A stretch of DNA of 64,000 nt from an uncultured Christensenella sp. (GTDB taxonomy: Bacteria > Bacillota > Clostridia > Christensenellales > Borkfalkiaceae), in assembly GCA_910579525.1 (NCBI GenBank), contig CAJTUK010000002.1:124001-188000 (forward strand). The letters are read 5' to 3'. Shown here piece after piece: positions 8,682 through 16,950 of the stretch (positions are counted from its first letter, which is position 1; each line of letters starts with the position of its first letter). The notes under the pieces were generated by a model that saw nothing but the letters and a program-made list of their open reading frames with translations, ran no database searches and was not told the origin of the DNA. Both the position numbers and the translations under genes were made by a program.

Positions 8682-9830
8682 TCAGTTTAAATATTTTTTT
8701 AAATCGTTTACTTTTGTCAGGCGTTCCCAAGGGAGCCCGCTTTTGCCGAAGTGCCCGTAAGCCGCAGTCTGGGAGAATATCGGTTCGCGCAATCCGAGCG
8801 TTTGAATAACGGAGTAGGGGCGCAGGTCGAATTCCTTTATAACGATGTCTGCAATTTCCCCGTCGGGAAGTTTGCCCGTGCCGTAAGTGTCTACGAAAAC
8901 GGAAACGGGTTCGGCTACGCCTATCGCGTAAGCAACCTGCAATTCAACCTCGTCGCAAAGTCCCGCGGCAACAAGGTTTTTGCATATAAACCTTGCCATA
9001 TATGCCGCCGAACGGTCTACTTTTGTGGAGTCTTTGCCGGAAAAAGCGCCGCCGCCGTGGGCGCACCGCCCGCCGTAAGTATCGACTATAATTTTTCTGC
9101 CCGTAAGCCCGCTGTCGCCTTCGGGTCCGCCTATTTCGAACCTTCCTGTGGGGTTAATAAAATATTTGGTTGCGCCGTCCAAAAGATTTTGCGGCACAAT
9201 ACTTACAACGTGCTTTAAAATATCGGCTTTGAGTTGTTCCTGCGTTACCTTCGAATTATGCTGTGCCGAAACCACTATCGCCTCTATCCTTTTGGGCGTT
9301 TTACCATCGTATTCTACGGTTACCTGCGTTTTTCCGTCGGGGCGCAGGTACGGCAATATGCCCGATTTTCTCACTTCCGTAAGTCTTTTTGCAAGCCTGT
9401 GCGCAAGCGATATTGGGAGAGGCATAAGCTCTTCGGTTTCTCGGCACGCATACCCGAACATCATTCCTTGATCGCCCGCGCCGAAGCTGTCTTTTATATC
9501 TTTGCTGTCGGTTCTGTCAACGCCCATTGCAATGTCGGGGCTCTGTGTGTGAACGGCAACGTCTATTTTACATTTATCGTACGCAAACGACCCGTGTATA
9601 TAGCCCGTTTCCCGTATTTTTTCGCGCGCAACCTTTTCGTAATCGATTTTAGCGGAAGTCGTCACTTCGCCCATAATCAACAGTCTGTCGAACGCCGCGC
9701 AGCATTCAACCGCGCAGCGCGCCTGCGGGTCGGCTTTTAAAATTTCGTCGACGATTGCGTCGGAAATTCCGTCGCAAAGTTTATCGGGGTGACCTTCCGT
9801 CACGCTCTCGCTTGTAAAAAACTTTTTCAT
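8682..9830 (-). CDS. metK: S-adenosylmethionine synthetase
   Basis: 382 residues, close to the usual 380-400. Makes S-adenosylmethionine from methionine and ATP. Signature segments are present: GHPDKLCDGISDAIVD near the N-terminus, GAGDQGMMFGYA (residues about 116-127), the P-loop-like GGAFSGKDSTKVDRSAAY and the C-terminal FGKSGLPWE. The ATG at 9830 follows GAGGAATAA. It lies 20 bp after the GNAT gene in the same direction, downstream of a SAM-I riboswitch, so product feedback on the operon is expected. Confidence 0.97.
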   Translation of the reverse strand: MKKFFTSESVTEGHPDKLCDGISDAIVDEILKADPQARCAVECCAAFDRLLIMGEVTTSAKIDYEKVAREKIRETGYIHGSFAYDKCKIDVAVHTQSPDIAMGVDRTDSKDIKDSFGAGDQGMMFGYACRETEELMPLPISLAHRLAKRLTEVRKSGILPYLRPDGKTQVTVEYDGKTPKRIEAIVVSAQHNSKVTQEQLKADILKHVVSIVPQNLLDGATKYFINPTGRFEIGGPEGDSGLTGRKIIVDTYGGRCAHGGGAFSGKDSTKVDRSAAYMARFICKNLVAAGLCDEVELQVAYAIGVAEPVSVFVDTYGTGKLPDGEIADIVIKEFDLRPYSVIQTLGLREPIFSQTAAYGHFGKSGLPWERLTKVNDLKKYLN

Positions 9831-9850
9831 ATTTATTCCTCGTAAGCGGT

Positions 9851-10294
9851 TTATTTTAATTTTTTATACATTTGCAAATAGTCGAAAGTTTCGTAACCTA
9901 AAGATTCGTAAAGCCTTATTGCGCGTTTGTTGTCGGGCTCGACTTCGAGTCTGCACTTAACCGCGCCGTCGGCTTCTATCAGTGCAAAAACTTTTTTCGC
10001 TATTCCTTGCCCGCGCATGTCGGGTTTTATATAAAGTTCGTCCAAAAGCGCGGTTTTACCGCCGAACTCCTGCGAAGAGTAGTAGGCTACAAGCGCGTAA
10101 CCGGCGGTCGCTCCGTCGTGCTCCACGATATACGCGTTTATTAACTTGCCTTCGAGCGCGTCGCGCCAGAAGTTTTCTCTGTTTTTGTCGGGAATAGGGG
10201 CGTGCGCGGCGCCGCAAGCGTAAAAATCGCGAGACATTTCAAAAAAGTTTTGTTTGTCGCTTTCACGCATCTTTCTCAAACCGGTTTTACACAT
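9851..10294 (-). CDS. GNAT-family N-acetyltransferase
   Basis: 147 residues from the ATG at 10294, chosen because AAGGAG lies 7 bases upstream; the longer reading frame runs through the riboswitch and is not coding. The GNAT acetyl-CoA motif is present (LYIKPDMRGQGIAKKVF), followed by LEVEPDNKRAIRLYESLGY, typical of RimI/YjaB-like enzymes. The substrate is unknown. It is the first gene after the SAM riboswitch and precedes metK by 20 bp, so SAM controls both. Why an acetyltransferase shares this control is not evident; it may act on a methionine-related amine or on a protein. Confidence 0.87.
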   Translation of the reverse strand: MCKTGLRKMRESDKQNFFEMSRDFYACGAAHAPIPDKNRENFWRDALEGKLINAYIVEHDGATAGYALVAYYSSQEFGGKTALLDELYIKPDMRGQGIAKKVFALIEADGAVKCRLEVEPDNKRAIRLYESLGYETFDYLQMYKKLK

Positions 10295-10325
10295 TAAAAA
10301 ACTCCTTATCCCGACCGATAAGGAG
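10295..10325 (-). terminator. Riboswitch-controlled terminator that also contains the Shine-Dalgarno sequence
   Basis: On the minus strand CTCCTTATC (10325-10317), a 6-base loop and GATAAGGAG (10310-10302) form a 9-bp stem followed by T6. The 3' arm contains AAGGAG, the ribosome binding site of the GNAT gene. The hairpin can therefore stop transcription and also hide the binding site. Confidence 0.85.
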
Positions 10326-10341
10326 AAATTTTTTATATTTT

Positions 10342-10421
10342 CCCATCGGTACGGCGTTAGCACCTTGCGCGGCAGGTTGCTGTGTGGTCGTCGGGCCGTT
10401 CCCTCGCACACTCTTAATAGG
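10342..10421 (-). ncRNA. SAM-I (S-box) riboswitch aptamer
   Basis: Read on the minus strand, the conserved S-box core blocks appear in order: AAGAG, GAGGGA, GGCCC, GCAACC, AAGGTGCTAA, CC and GAT. P1 can form between CCTAT (10421-10417) and ATGGG (10346-10342). A terminator follows directly, and metK is the second gene downstream. SAM binding should stabilise P1, allow the terminator and lower expression. The block order and the metK context make the class secure. Confidence 0.92.
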
Positions 10422-10432
10422 TAACGTAGCTA

Positions 10433-10461
10433 ATTATACCATTATGTAAAAACTCTGTCAA
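10433..10461 (-). promoter_or_regulatory. Promoter of the SAM riboswitch-GNAT-metK operon
   Basis: A consensus TTGACA (10461-10456), 17-bp spacer and TATAAT (10438-10433) lie 12 bp before the aptamer. Confidence 0.85.
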
Positions 10462-10467
10462 TAAAAT

Positions 10468-10505
10468 TTGCGTTTTGCAACCGATTAATTTATAATTGAA
10501 ATATG
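10468..10505 (+). promoter_or_regulatory. Promoter giving a probable leaderless mRNA for the radical SAM gene
   Basis: TTGCGT (10468-10473), 17-bp spacer, TATAAT (10491-10496), then six bases and the ATG at 10503. No Shine-Dalgarno sequence. It overlaps back-to-back with the divergent metK-operon promoter. Confidence 0.65.
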
Positions 10506-11354
10506 AACTGCAATTCGTGCCCCGTAAACTGCGGGACTGACAGAACTTTGCGCGCCGGCGCGTGCGGGGCAAAGGGAATAAAAATAGCAAAATACGGTTT
10601 GCACTTTTACGAAGAGCCGCCCGTCTCCTTTAAAAACGGCAGCGGCTGCGTATTTTTTTGCGACTGTTCTTTAAAGTGCGCGTTCTGCCAGAACTTCGAA
10701 CTTTCGCGTTCCGTTCGAGGCAAAGAAATCAACGTAAAAGAACTTGCGGAAATTTTTAAAGAGTTGGAGAAAGCGGGCGCCGAGAATATCAATCTTGTGA
10801 ATCCCACTCATTATTTGCATGATATTGCGGGGGCAATGGAGATTTACCGCCCGAAAATACCCGTTGTATACAACACCCACGGCTACGAAACCCAAGAGGG
10901 ATTGAAAATAGCCGATTCTTTTACCGATATCTACCTGACCGATTTGAAATTTGCCGACCCCGCGCTGGCAAAAAGGTACACCGCAAGGGAAGACTACGCA
11001 AAATACGCTTTTCCCGCCGCGGAATTTATGGCGCAAAAGCCGCTTAATATGCGTAAAGACGGAAAAATGCTTTCCGGCTGTATTGTGCGGCACCTCGTTC
11101 TTCCGCTCGCCGTCTACGACAGCGTCAATATAATCAAATTCGTTTCCGCTTTGCCGGAAAGTACGTACTTTTCACTCATGAGCCAGTACACGCCTTTCGG
11201 TGAAATAGAAAATTTTAAAGAATTGCAAAGAAAAATCACCGCAAGAGAGTATAAAAAAGCCGTTGAAGCGGTGGCGGCTTACGGACTTAAAAACGTGTTT
11301 TTACAGGATTTTTCAAGCGCGGAACAAACTTTTATACCTGACTGGGATTACTGA
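10503..11354 (+). CDS. Radical SAM protein of the pyruvate-formate-lyase-activating-enzyme-like type
   Basis: 283 residues. The [4Fe-4S]/SAM motif CSLKCAFC (Cys55, Cys59, Cys62) has the C-x3-C-x2-C spacing. An N-terminal Cys cluster (Cys3, 6, 10, 21) marks the PflX/YgiQ-like uncharacterised branch rather than true PflA. NLVNPTHYLHDI and the repeated YLTDLKF fit the TIM-barrel core. The ATG at 10503 is given by the leaderless promoter. The stop is followed after one base by the ABC-F gene, implying one transcript. The substrate is unknown; family members are often annotated as activators without proof. Confidence 0.85.
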   Translation: MNCNSCPVNCGTDRTLRAGACGAKGIKIAKYGLHFYEEPPVSFKNGSGCVFFCDCSLKCAFCQNFELSRSVRGKEINVKELAEIFKELEKAGAENINLVNPTHYLHDIAGAMEIYRPKIPVVYNTHGYETQEGLKIADSFTDIYLTDLKFADPALAKRYTAREDYAKYAFPAAEFMAQKPLNMRKDGKMLSGCIVRHLVLPLAVYDSVNIIKFVSALPESTYFSLMSQYTPFGEIENFKELQRKITAREYKKAVEAVAAYGLKNVFLQDFSSAEQTFIPDWDY

Positions 11355-11355
11355 C

Positions 11356-13248
11356 ATGCTTATCAATGCCGAAAACGCGTCGTTTGCATACGGCGGCAAC
11401 TTAATATTCGAAAACGTTAATTTTACCGTGCACGAGGGGGAGCGCGTAGGGCTTATCGGCGCGAACGGCGAGGGGAAGACTACGCTCATAAAATTGATTT
11501 TGGGCGAACTGTCTGCGGACTCGGGGCAGATAGTACGTAAAAACGGAATAAAGACGGGCTATCTTGAACAAAACGGCGGCTATACGAGCGGGAACAGCGT
11601 TTACGCGGAAATGCTCGAAGTTTTAAAGGAGGATTTTTCCGCGGTTGAAAAGCTGGGGTTTCTCTCGCAAAAACTCGCCTGCCTTACGCCTTTGACCCAC
11701 GAATATAACAAAGTTTCGGCTCAAATTGAAAGCCTTAACAAGTTTATCGCCGCGCGCGACTGTTATAACGCGGAAGTAAAAATAAAAACCGTTTTAAACG
11801 GTATGGGTTTTGCGGAGCGCTATTCGAGCGTTATAGACGCCATGTCCGGCGGGGAAAAAACCAGGCTCAAACTTGCCCGCCTTTTATTGGAGCAGCCCGA
11901 TATTTTAATCCTCGACGAGCCTACGAACCACCTTGATATTTCGACCCTTTTCTGGCTTGAAGAATATCTTTCGTCGTTCGGCGGGGCTATACTCGTAGTT
12001 TCGCACGACAGGTATTTTTTGGACAAGGTAACCGACCGCACCCTCGAAATAGAAAACAAAAAACTTTTGAGTTTTTCGGGAAACTATTCCAAATATAAAG
12101 TTTTGAAAGCGGAGCGCAACGCGCGGCTCGAAAAAGAGTACGCGGCATGGGAAGAGGAAAGGGCTAAATTGCAGGACTACGTAGACCGCAATATCGTGCG
12201 CGCCACTACCGCCAAGTCTGCGCAGAGCAGGGTCAAGCAGCTCGAAAAACTCGTGGAGCCGGAAAAGCCTTACGTTCCTCCGCGTTCGCCGAAATACGTT
12301 TTCGGATTTGACGAAAACCCTTACGAAATCGTGCTTAAACTAAACGGGTTGAATCTTGAAATAGGCGGTAAAACGCTTATATCAGGGGGGCAAATGCTCG
12401 TCAGACGAGGCGAAAAGGTTGCGCTCGTCGGCGAAAACGGAACGGGCAAAACCACTCTGTTAAAGGAAATCGTTAAAGGGAACAACCCCGCCGCGGAGTC
12501 GGGGCGCTTCGTAAAGTATGCTTTTTACGATCAGGAGGGCGCGAATTTAAACGCAAACAATACTGTAATTTCGGAACTTTGGGAGAGGCATACCGGGCTA
12601 ACGCAGACCGAAGTGCGTTCGGCGCTTGCACGGTGCGGTCTGTTCGAAGAAGATATGCAAAAGCCCGTTTCGGCGCTGTCCGGCGGGGAGCGGGCAAAAC
12701 TCGCGCTGTGTATACTCGAATGCGAGCGCGGCAACGTTCTTTTGCTCGACGAGCCGACAAACCACCTCGATTTACCCGCGCGCGAGAGTCTCGAAAGAGC
12801 GTTAAAAGAGTTCGAAGGCACTGTAATATTCGTTTCGCACGACAGATATTTTCTTGCGGCTTTGGCTGAAAAGGTAGTGGAAATAGACGGAGGCAAGCTC
12901 GTTTCTTACGACTGCGGATACTTGAAATATTCGGAAGAAAAGCAAAAAAAGGGCGAACTCGAAGCCGCCGAAAGGGAGGCGGAAAAGTCTGCGGCGAGAA
13001 AGGCGGAAAAAGAGAACTTTCACCGTTCTAAAAAGGACCGGGCGGAAGAGGCGAAAAAAAAGGAGCTTATCCGCCGCACGGAAGCGCGTATAGAAGAACT
13101 CGAAGGCGAGGAGCGGGAGCTGAATTCAAATCTTTCCGACCCGCAGATTATTGCGGATTATAAGAGAGTGAACGATATAACCGCCCGATTAATGGAAATA
13201 AAATCCGAGCTCGACGCACTTTACAACGAGTACGAGGGTATGATATAA
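11356..13248 (+). CDS. ABC-F family ATPase (ribosome-associated)
   Basis: 630 residues from the ATG at 11356, one base after the radical SAM stop; an upstream in-frame ATG lies inside that gene. Two complete ABC domains: Walker A GANGEGKTT with signature MSGGEKTRL in the first, and GENGTGKTT with LSGGERAKL in the second, both with DEPTNHLD Walker B and FVSHDRYFL-type switch segments. The inter-domain linker (about 245-320) is rich in charged residues, and the C-terminal about 90 residues form a Lys/Glu coiled coil, as in Uup/YdiF. There are no membrane spans. ABC-F proteins act on the ribosome; which subfamily is not certain. Confidence 0.93.
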   Translation: MLINAENASFAYGGNLIFENVNFTVHEGERVGLIGANGEGKTTLIKLILGELSADSGQIVRKNGIKTGYLEQNGGYTSGNSVYAEMLEVLKEDFSAVEKLGFLSQKLACLTPLTHEYNKVSAQIESLNKFIAARDCYNAEVKIKTVLNGMGFAERYSSVIDAMSGGEKTRLKLARLLLEQPDILILDEPTNHLDISTLFWLEEYLSSFGGAILVVSHDRYFLDKVTDRTLEIENKKLLSFSGNYSKYKVLKAERNARLEKEYAAWEEERAKLQDYVDRNIVRATTAKSAQSRVKQLEKLVEPEKPYVPPRSPKYVFGFDENPYEIVLKLNGLNLEIGGKTLISGGQMLVRRGEKVALVGENGTGKTTLLKEIVKGNNPAAESGRFVKYAFYDQEGANLNANNTVISELWERHTGLTQTEVRSALARCGLFEEDMQKPVSALSGGERAKLALCILECERGNVLLLDEPTNHLDLPARESLERALKEFEGTVIFVSHDRYFLAALAEKVVEIDGGKLVSYDCGYLKYSEEKQKKGELEAAEREAEKSAARKAEKENFHRSKKDRAEEAKKKELIRRTEARIEELEGEERELNSNLSDPQIIADYKRVNDITARLMEIKSELDALYNEYEGMI

Positions 13249-13284
13249 TATTAATAAGTTTACGAATTAAGACGGTTTTGATTT

Positions 13285-14310
13285 ATGGAAGATAAAAACG
13301 AAGAAAACGCGGAAGAAAAAGTATCCGTCCGCCACACGATAAACGCGGAAGAGACGTTCACGCTTGCGAAAGACGTGTTCGATTTGCGCTGTTTTATCAA
13401 AAACGTTTACGCTAACCGCGCGGTTATAGCACGCAGGCTTAACGTGCTTACTTTAACCGTGAGCACGGTGTTTATGATGCTGTATTCCGCTTACGTGCTG
13501 TTTACATCGCTGACGAGAAAACTCGCCGTTCAGCTTGAAATAGCGCTTTACAGTATGCTGGGGGTGTACGGCGCGCTGTTTATATCGCTAATTATAGTGT
13601 ACGCTTGCAGTACTCGGGCAAATACGAAGAGTATGGTAAAATACAAGCGGGTTTTAAACGTTTTCAAACTGTTGGTAAGACTTACTTCCGTAGCCATATC
13701 CATAACCGCAATAGTTTTTGCAAACGGAAGCGGGGATATGACGGCGCAGAACGCCGCCGTGCAGATTCTTATAGTGGTGTTTTCCGTTATAACCGTGATA
13801 GTTCAGGTTATACCTCTCTTGTTCGGCGGTACGGGCAAGCTGGTGCGTTGGCTGCTTTCTCCCGTAAAGGTGAAAACAAGGTTTTCGAAAGTGCTTTTGG
13901 AATGGTACGAACTCGCCGTTTCGGGTTCCGCGCGCGAGGGCGCCGTTAAAAAGGTTTCAAGCGAGTATTTCGATGATATAGGGGTGTTAATCGATAATTA
14001 CCTTGTGCCTGCGGCGGGTAAAAAATATATAAGCACGTTTAAATCGGTTACCCTTTTAAACCTTGTCGAGCGCGCTCCCGAAGAAGATAAACCCATATTG
14101 GAAGGAGTGCTCAAAAACGTATTTTCTTACGCGGAAGAGTGCGGCTATATAACCTTTAATCCCTGCCGCGACCTGCCGTTCGAAGGGAGCGTGGAAGTGG
14201 AAGAAAAACCCGCCAGACAGACCATGAAAGGCAGACTGTTAAAGGTGGGGCAAAGGATAGGGAAATCTGTTTTAGACAAGTATATTATGGGGTCAAACGA
14301 TAAAGATTAG
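13285..14310 (+). CDS. Membrane protein of unknown function
   Basis: 341 residues. The charged N-terminus (about 45 residues) is followed by four hydrophobic segments (near 52-75, 82-110, 130-148 and 158-182), then a long soluble C-terminal half (about 190-341) with mixed helices. I recognise no domain. The ATG at 13285 has no clear Shine-Dalgarno sequence. It lies 36 bp after the ABC-F gene and may be read through from it. Confidence 0.75.
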   Translation: MEDKNEENAEEKVSVRHTINAEETFTLAKDVFDLRCFIKNVYANRAVIARRLNVLTLTVSTVFMMLYSAYVLFTSLTRKLAVQLEIALYSMLGVYGALFISLIIVYACSTRANTKSMVKYKRVLNVFKLLVRLTSVAISITAIVFANGSGDMTAQNAAVQILIVVFSVITVIVQVIPLLFGGTGKLVRWLLSPVKVKTRFSKVLLEWYELAVSGSAREGAVKKVSSEYFDDIGVLIDNYLVPAAGKKYISTFKSVTLLNLVERAPEEDKPILEGVLKNVFSYAEECGYITFNPCRDLPFEGSVEVEEKPARQTMKGRLLKVGQRIGKSVLDKYIMGSNDKD

Positions 14311-14354
14311 TAAAAAATTCCTGTATGGTTAATAGCGGATTTGTAAAAAAAGTA

Positions 14355-14383
14355 TTGACAAAATAAATATTAATTGATATAAT
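14355..14383 (+). promoter_or_regulatory. Promoter of the small membrane protein gene
   Basis: TTGACA (14355-14360), 17-bp AT-rich spacer, TATAAT (14378-14383). Confidence 0.85.
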
Positions 14384-14420
14384 TCTATCGAGAGAAATAA
14401 AATAAACAGGGGTGTTAATT

Positions 14421-14723
14421 ATGAACAGATACGAAAAGAACGAAATTCAGAGCCTTCCTTCCAAATACCGTCCTATGGGCGCGTGGAGCTATTGGGGTTA
14501 TACCATTTTATTCGGTATTCCGCTTATCGGTCAGATTGCTCTTTTGATTTGCGCTTTGAGCAGCAGCAACATTTCAAGACGCAGTTTTGCAAGGGGTTAC
14601 TTCTGTTGGATGCTCGTAGTGCTCATTATCGCAGGTATAGCTATCGGTATTATGGCGGGTACGGGTATGTTGCAGGAAGTCATAAAGGCAATTCAGGACG
14701 CAATGCAGAATTTGCCGCATTAA
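14421..14723 (+). CDS. Small membrane protein, two predicted spans
   Basis: 100 residues from the ATG at 14421, preceded by AGGGGTG with 6-base spacing. Two hydrophobic segments (about 28-47 and 62-84) flank a polar stretch with SSSNISRRSFARGY; the C-terminus is a short amphipathic helix. It resembles small uncharacterised Clostridia membrane proteins. It has its own promoter and a strong terminator, so it is an independent unit. Function unknown. Confidence 0.82.
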   Translation: MNRYEKNEIQSLPSKYRPMGAWSYWGYTILFGIPLIGQIALLICALSSSNISRRSFARGYFCWMLVVLIIAGIAIGIMAGTGMLQEVIKAIQDAMQNLPH

Positions 14724-14733
14724 CTTAAAACTT

Positions 14734-14767
14734 AAAACGGCAGTTTAAAACTGCCGTTTTTTTCATA
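14734..14767 (+). terminator. Rho-independent terminator
   Basis: AAAACGGCAG, loop, CTGCCGTTTT, followed by T-rich sequence directly after the small membrane protein gene. Confidence 0.88.
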
Positions 14768-14780
14768 CTTTTTTCACAAA

Positions 14781-14828
14781 AAAACCGCGCCTTTCGCCTT
14801 GAATTTTGCAAGGTAAAGGCGCGGTTTT
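14781..14828. terminator. Terminator of glyQS, bidirectional
   Basis: A long inverted repeat pairs AAAACCGCGCCTTT with AAAGGCGCGGTTTT and has a further AAGG/CCTT extension inside. It is downstream of glyQS on the minus strand. Confidence 0.85.
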
Positions 14829-14871
14829 TGCACGTTTTCACAAATTTTCACAAATTGCGCAGCGTTTAAAT

Positions 14872-16275
14872 TCAGAATTCGAGGCTCTTTTCTATATACG
14901 CTTCGAGCTCGTCAATTTTTAATCTGATCTGCTCCATGCTGTCGCGGTCGCGAACGGTTACGGTGTCGTCGTTGAGCGTGTCGAAGTCTACGGTTATGCA
15001 GAAAGGTGTTCCTATTTCGTCTTGTCTGCGGTAACGCTTGCCTATCGAGCCTGTAACGTCGTAGGTCACGGAAAATTTCTTTGCAAGTTTTTTGTAAACT
15101 TCGTCCGCCTTTTCGGAAAGACCCTTTTGCAGGGGAAGCACCGCCGCTTTGTAGGGCGCGAGGAAGGGGTGGAGCCGTAAAACTGTTCTTACGTCGTTTT
15201 TAGCTTCGTCCAAAACTTCTTCGTCGTAAGCGTCGGTGAGGAGCGCGAGCACGCAACGCTCTACGCCGAGCGAGGGTTCTATAACGTAAGGAATATATTT
15301 TTCGTTGGTGACGGGGTCGACATATTCCATATTTTCGCCGCTTTCCGTCTGGTGTTGTTTAAGGTCGTAATCGGTTCTGTCTGCAATTCCCCAAAGTTCG
15401 CCCCAACCGAACGCGAAGTTATATTCGAAGTCTGTTGTGGCTTTTGAATAGAAACAGAGTTCTTCGGGGGAGTGGTCGCGCAGTTTTAAATTTTCTTCTT
15501 TCATGCCGAGGGAGAGAAGGAAGTTTTTGCAGTAATCTTTCCAGTACGCGAACCATTCGAGGTCGGTTCCGGGTTTGCAGAAAAATTCGAGCTCCATCTG
15601 TTCGAATTCGCGCACGCGGAAAATGAAGTTTCCGGGGGTAATTTCGTTGCGGAACGATTTGCCGACCTGGCCTATGCCGAAGGGCACGCGCATACGCGAG
15701 GCGCGCTGAACGTTTTTGAAGTTTACGAAAATTCCCTGCGCGGTTTCGGGGCGGAGGTAGACGGTGTTGACCGTGTCTTCGGTAACGCCCTGAAAGGTTT
15801 TGAACATAAGGTTGAACTTTCTTATGGGGGTGAAGTCGCTCTTTCCGCAGACGGGGCAGGCGATTTTCTTTTCTGCTATGAACGCTTCGAGTGCGTCATT
15901 GTCCATGCTTTCGACTTTTATATCGAGCTTGTGCTTTTTGCAGTAATCTTCCACAAGGTTATCCGCGCGGTGCCTTGCCTTGCAACTTTTGCAGTCCATC
16001 AAGGGGTCTGAAAATCCGCCCAGATGCCCCGACGCTTTCCACGTTCTGGGGTTCATTAAAATGGCGCAGTCGAGCCCCGTGTTGTATTCGCTCTCCTGAA
16101 CGAACTTTTTCCACCATGCTTTTTTTACGTTGTTTTTGAATTCCACGCCCAGAGGACCGAAGTCCCACGTGTTTGCAAGTCCGCCGTAGATTTCGCTTCC
16201 GGGAAAAATAAATCCTCTGTTTTTGCAGAGTGCAACCAGCTTTTCCTGCGTTACCGCTCTCTTTTTGTCCGCCAT
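14872..16275 (-). CDS. glyQS: Glycyl-tRNA synthetase, single-chain alpha2 type
   Basis: 467 residues, the usual size of the single-chain dimeric enzyme rather than the GlyQ/GlyS heterotetramer. Attaches glycine to tRNA-Gly. It has the N-terminal GFIFPGSEIYGGLANTWDFG block, class II motif 2 (FRNEITPGNFIFRVREFEQM), and motif 3 around PSLGVERCVLALL, followed by the anticodon-binding domain. A Cys pair (CPVCGK) with CKSCK forms the usual zinc-binding insertion. The ATG at 16275 follows AAAGGAGAT. It has its own promoter and terminator. No T-box leader is visible. Confidence 0.97.
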   Translation of the reverse strand: MADKKRAVTQEKLVALCKNRGFIFPGSEIYGGLANTWDFGPLGVEFKNNVKKAWWKKFVQESEYNTGLDCAILMNPRTWKASGHLGGFSDPLMDCKSCKARHRADNLVEDYCKKHKLDIKVESMDNDALEAFIAEKKIACPVCGKSDFTPIRKFNLMFKTFQGVTEDTVNTVYLRPETAQGIFVNFKNVQRASRMRVPFGIGQVGKSFRNEITPGNFIFRVREFEQMELEFFCKPGTDLEWFAYWKDYCKNFLLSLGMKEENLKLRDHSPEELCFYSKATTDFEYNFAFGWGELWGIADRTDYDLKQHQTESGENMEYVDPVTNEKYIPYVIEPSLGVERCVLALLTDAYDEEVLDEAKNDVRTVLRLHPFLAPYKAAVLPLQKGLSEKADEVYKKLAKKFSVTYDVTGSIGKRYRRQDEIGTPFCITVDFDTLNDDTVTVRDRDSMEQIRLKIDELEAYIEKSLEF

Positions 16276-16324
16276 AAATATCTCCTTTTACGCCGCACTT
16301 GGATTAATGCGGGTTTATAGAGTA

Positions 16325-16353
16325 ATTTTAAATTACAGGCTTGATAAAGTCAA
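16325..16353 (-). promoter_or_regulatory. Promoter of glyQS
   Basis: TTGACT (16353-16348), 17-bp spacer, TAAAAT (16330-16325) on the minus strand. The predicted leader is about 43 nt and too short for a T-box. Confidence 0.7.
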
Positions 16354-16357
16354 GTAT

Positions 16358-16570
16358 TTAGGGCTCCTGTATTACCGTTACGTATAAATCTACTATATCG
16401 CCGTTTGCAGGGAGTTCTAACTTTGATTCTACGTAGGCGAACAACTCTTTAAAAAGTTTTATAAATTTATCGTCTTTTTTTATTTCCTGATAGCGGTAAA
16501 TTCCTTCTAAATAATTGCGGATTAAATGCCATTCGTAATTTTGTTTTGTTTGTATAAAATTGCTGTTCAT
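16358..16570 (-). CDS. Small hypothetical protein
   Basis: 70 residues if translation begins at the ATG at 16570; a TTG at 16627 would extend it to 89. Helical, acidic, with NYLEGIYRYQEI and a C-terminal LYVTVIQEP. No domain is recognised. No good Shine-Dalgarno sequence is seen, and its stop abuts the glyQS promoter. Codon use is AT-rich compared with neighbours. It may be a remnant of a longer gene or a spurious frame. Confidence 0.4.
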   Translation of the reverse strand: MNSNFIQTKQNYEWHLIRNYLEGIYRYQEIKKDDKFIKLFKELFAYVESKLELPANGDIVDLYVTVIQEP

Positions 16571-16735
16571 AGTTAAATTATATTCGATTAAATTTTGATA
16601 GTCTGCAATTGCACCCGACGGGTGCAAATATTTTTCAACTTAAAAAATTTTAAATATTTATATTTAAAAAGTGTACAACCGCTCGCGCGTTATGATATAA
16701 TAAGGTAAATATATACCCGCGTTATTTTTTTGCGT

Positions 16736-16915
16736 TGGCGGAGGAGTTGTCGGATTTTTCCGCTCACTGCGTTCGGTTACAATGACAATGATTGTGTCAT
16801 GTTGAGCGTAGCGTTAGCGTAGTCGAAACATCAGGCAATATTTACGGTTGCGGTTCGATTGAGCGGAAACGGTGGAGTTGTCGGATTCCTCGACAAGCTC
16901 GGAATGACGGCGCGG
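16736..16915. repeat. Intergenic repeat-rich stretch before fhs
   Basis: Bases 16571-16950 hold no convincing gene except the extension of the small frame at the left. They contain related copies of the motif TTGTCGGATT followed by AATGAC (near 16748 and 16874), a GGTTCGATTGAGCGGA block (16853-16868), and ATGTTGAGCGTAGCG (16799-16813). The same motif family recurs at 18669-18760. A possible TATAAT for fhs is at about 16696. Confidence 0.6.
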
Positions 16916-16950
16916 GAGAAATAATATAAAAATAAAAAAAGAGGTGAATT

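Noticed and set aside
16276..16357. T-box leader for glyQS
   Set aside because: The predicted leader is only about 43 nt and has no AGGGUGG-type T-box sequence or specifier stem.
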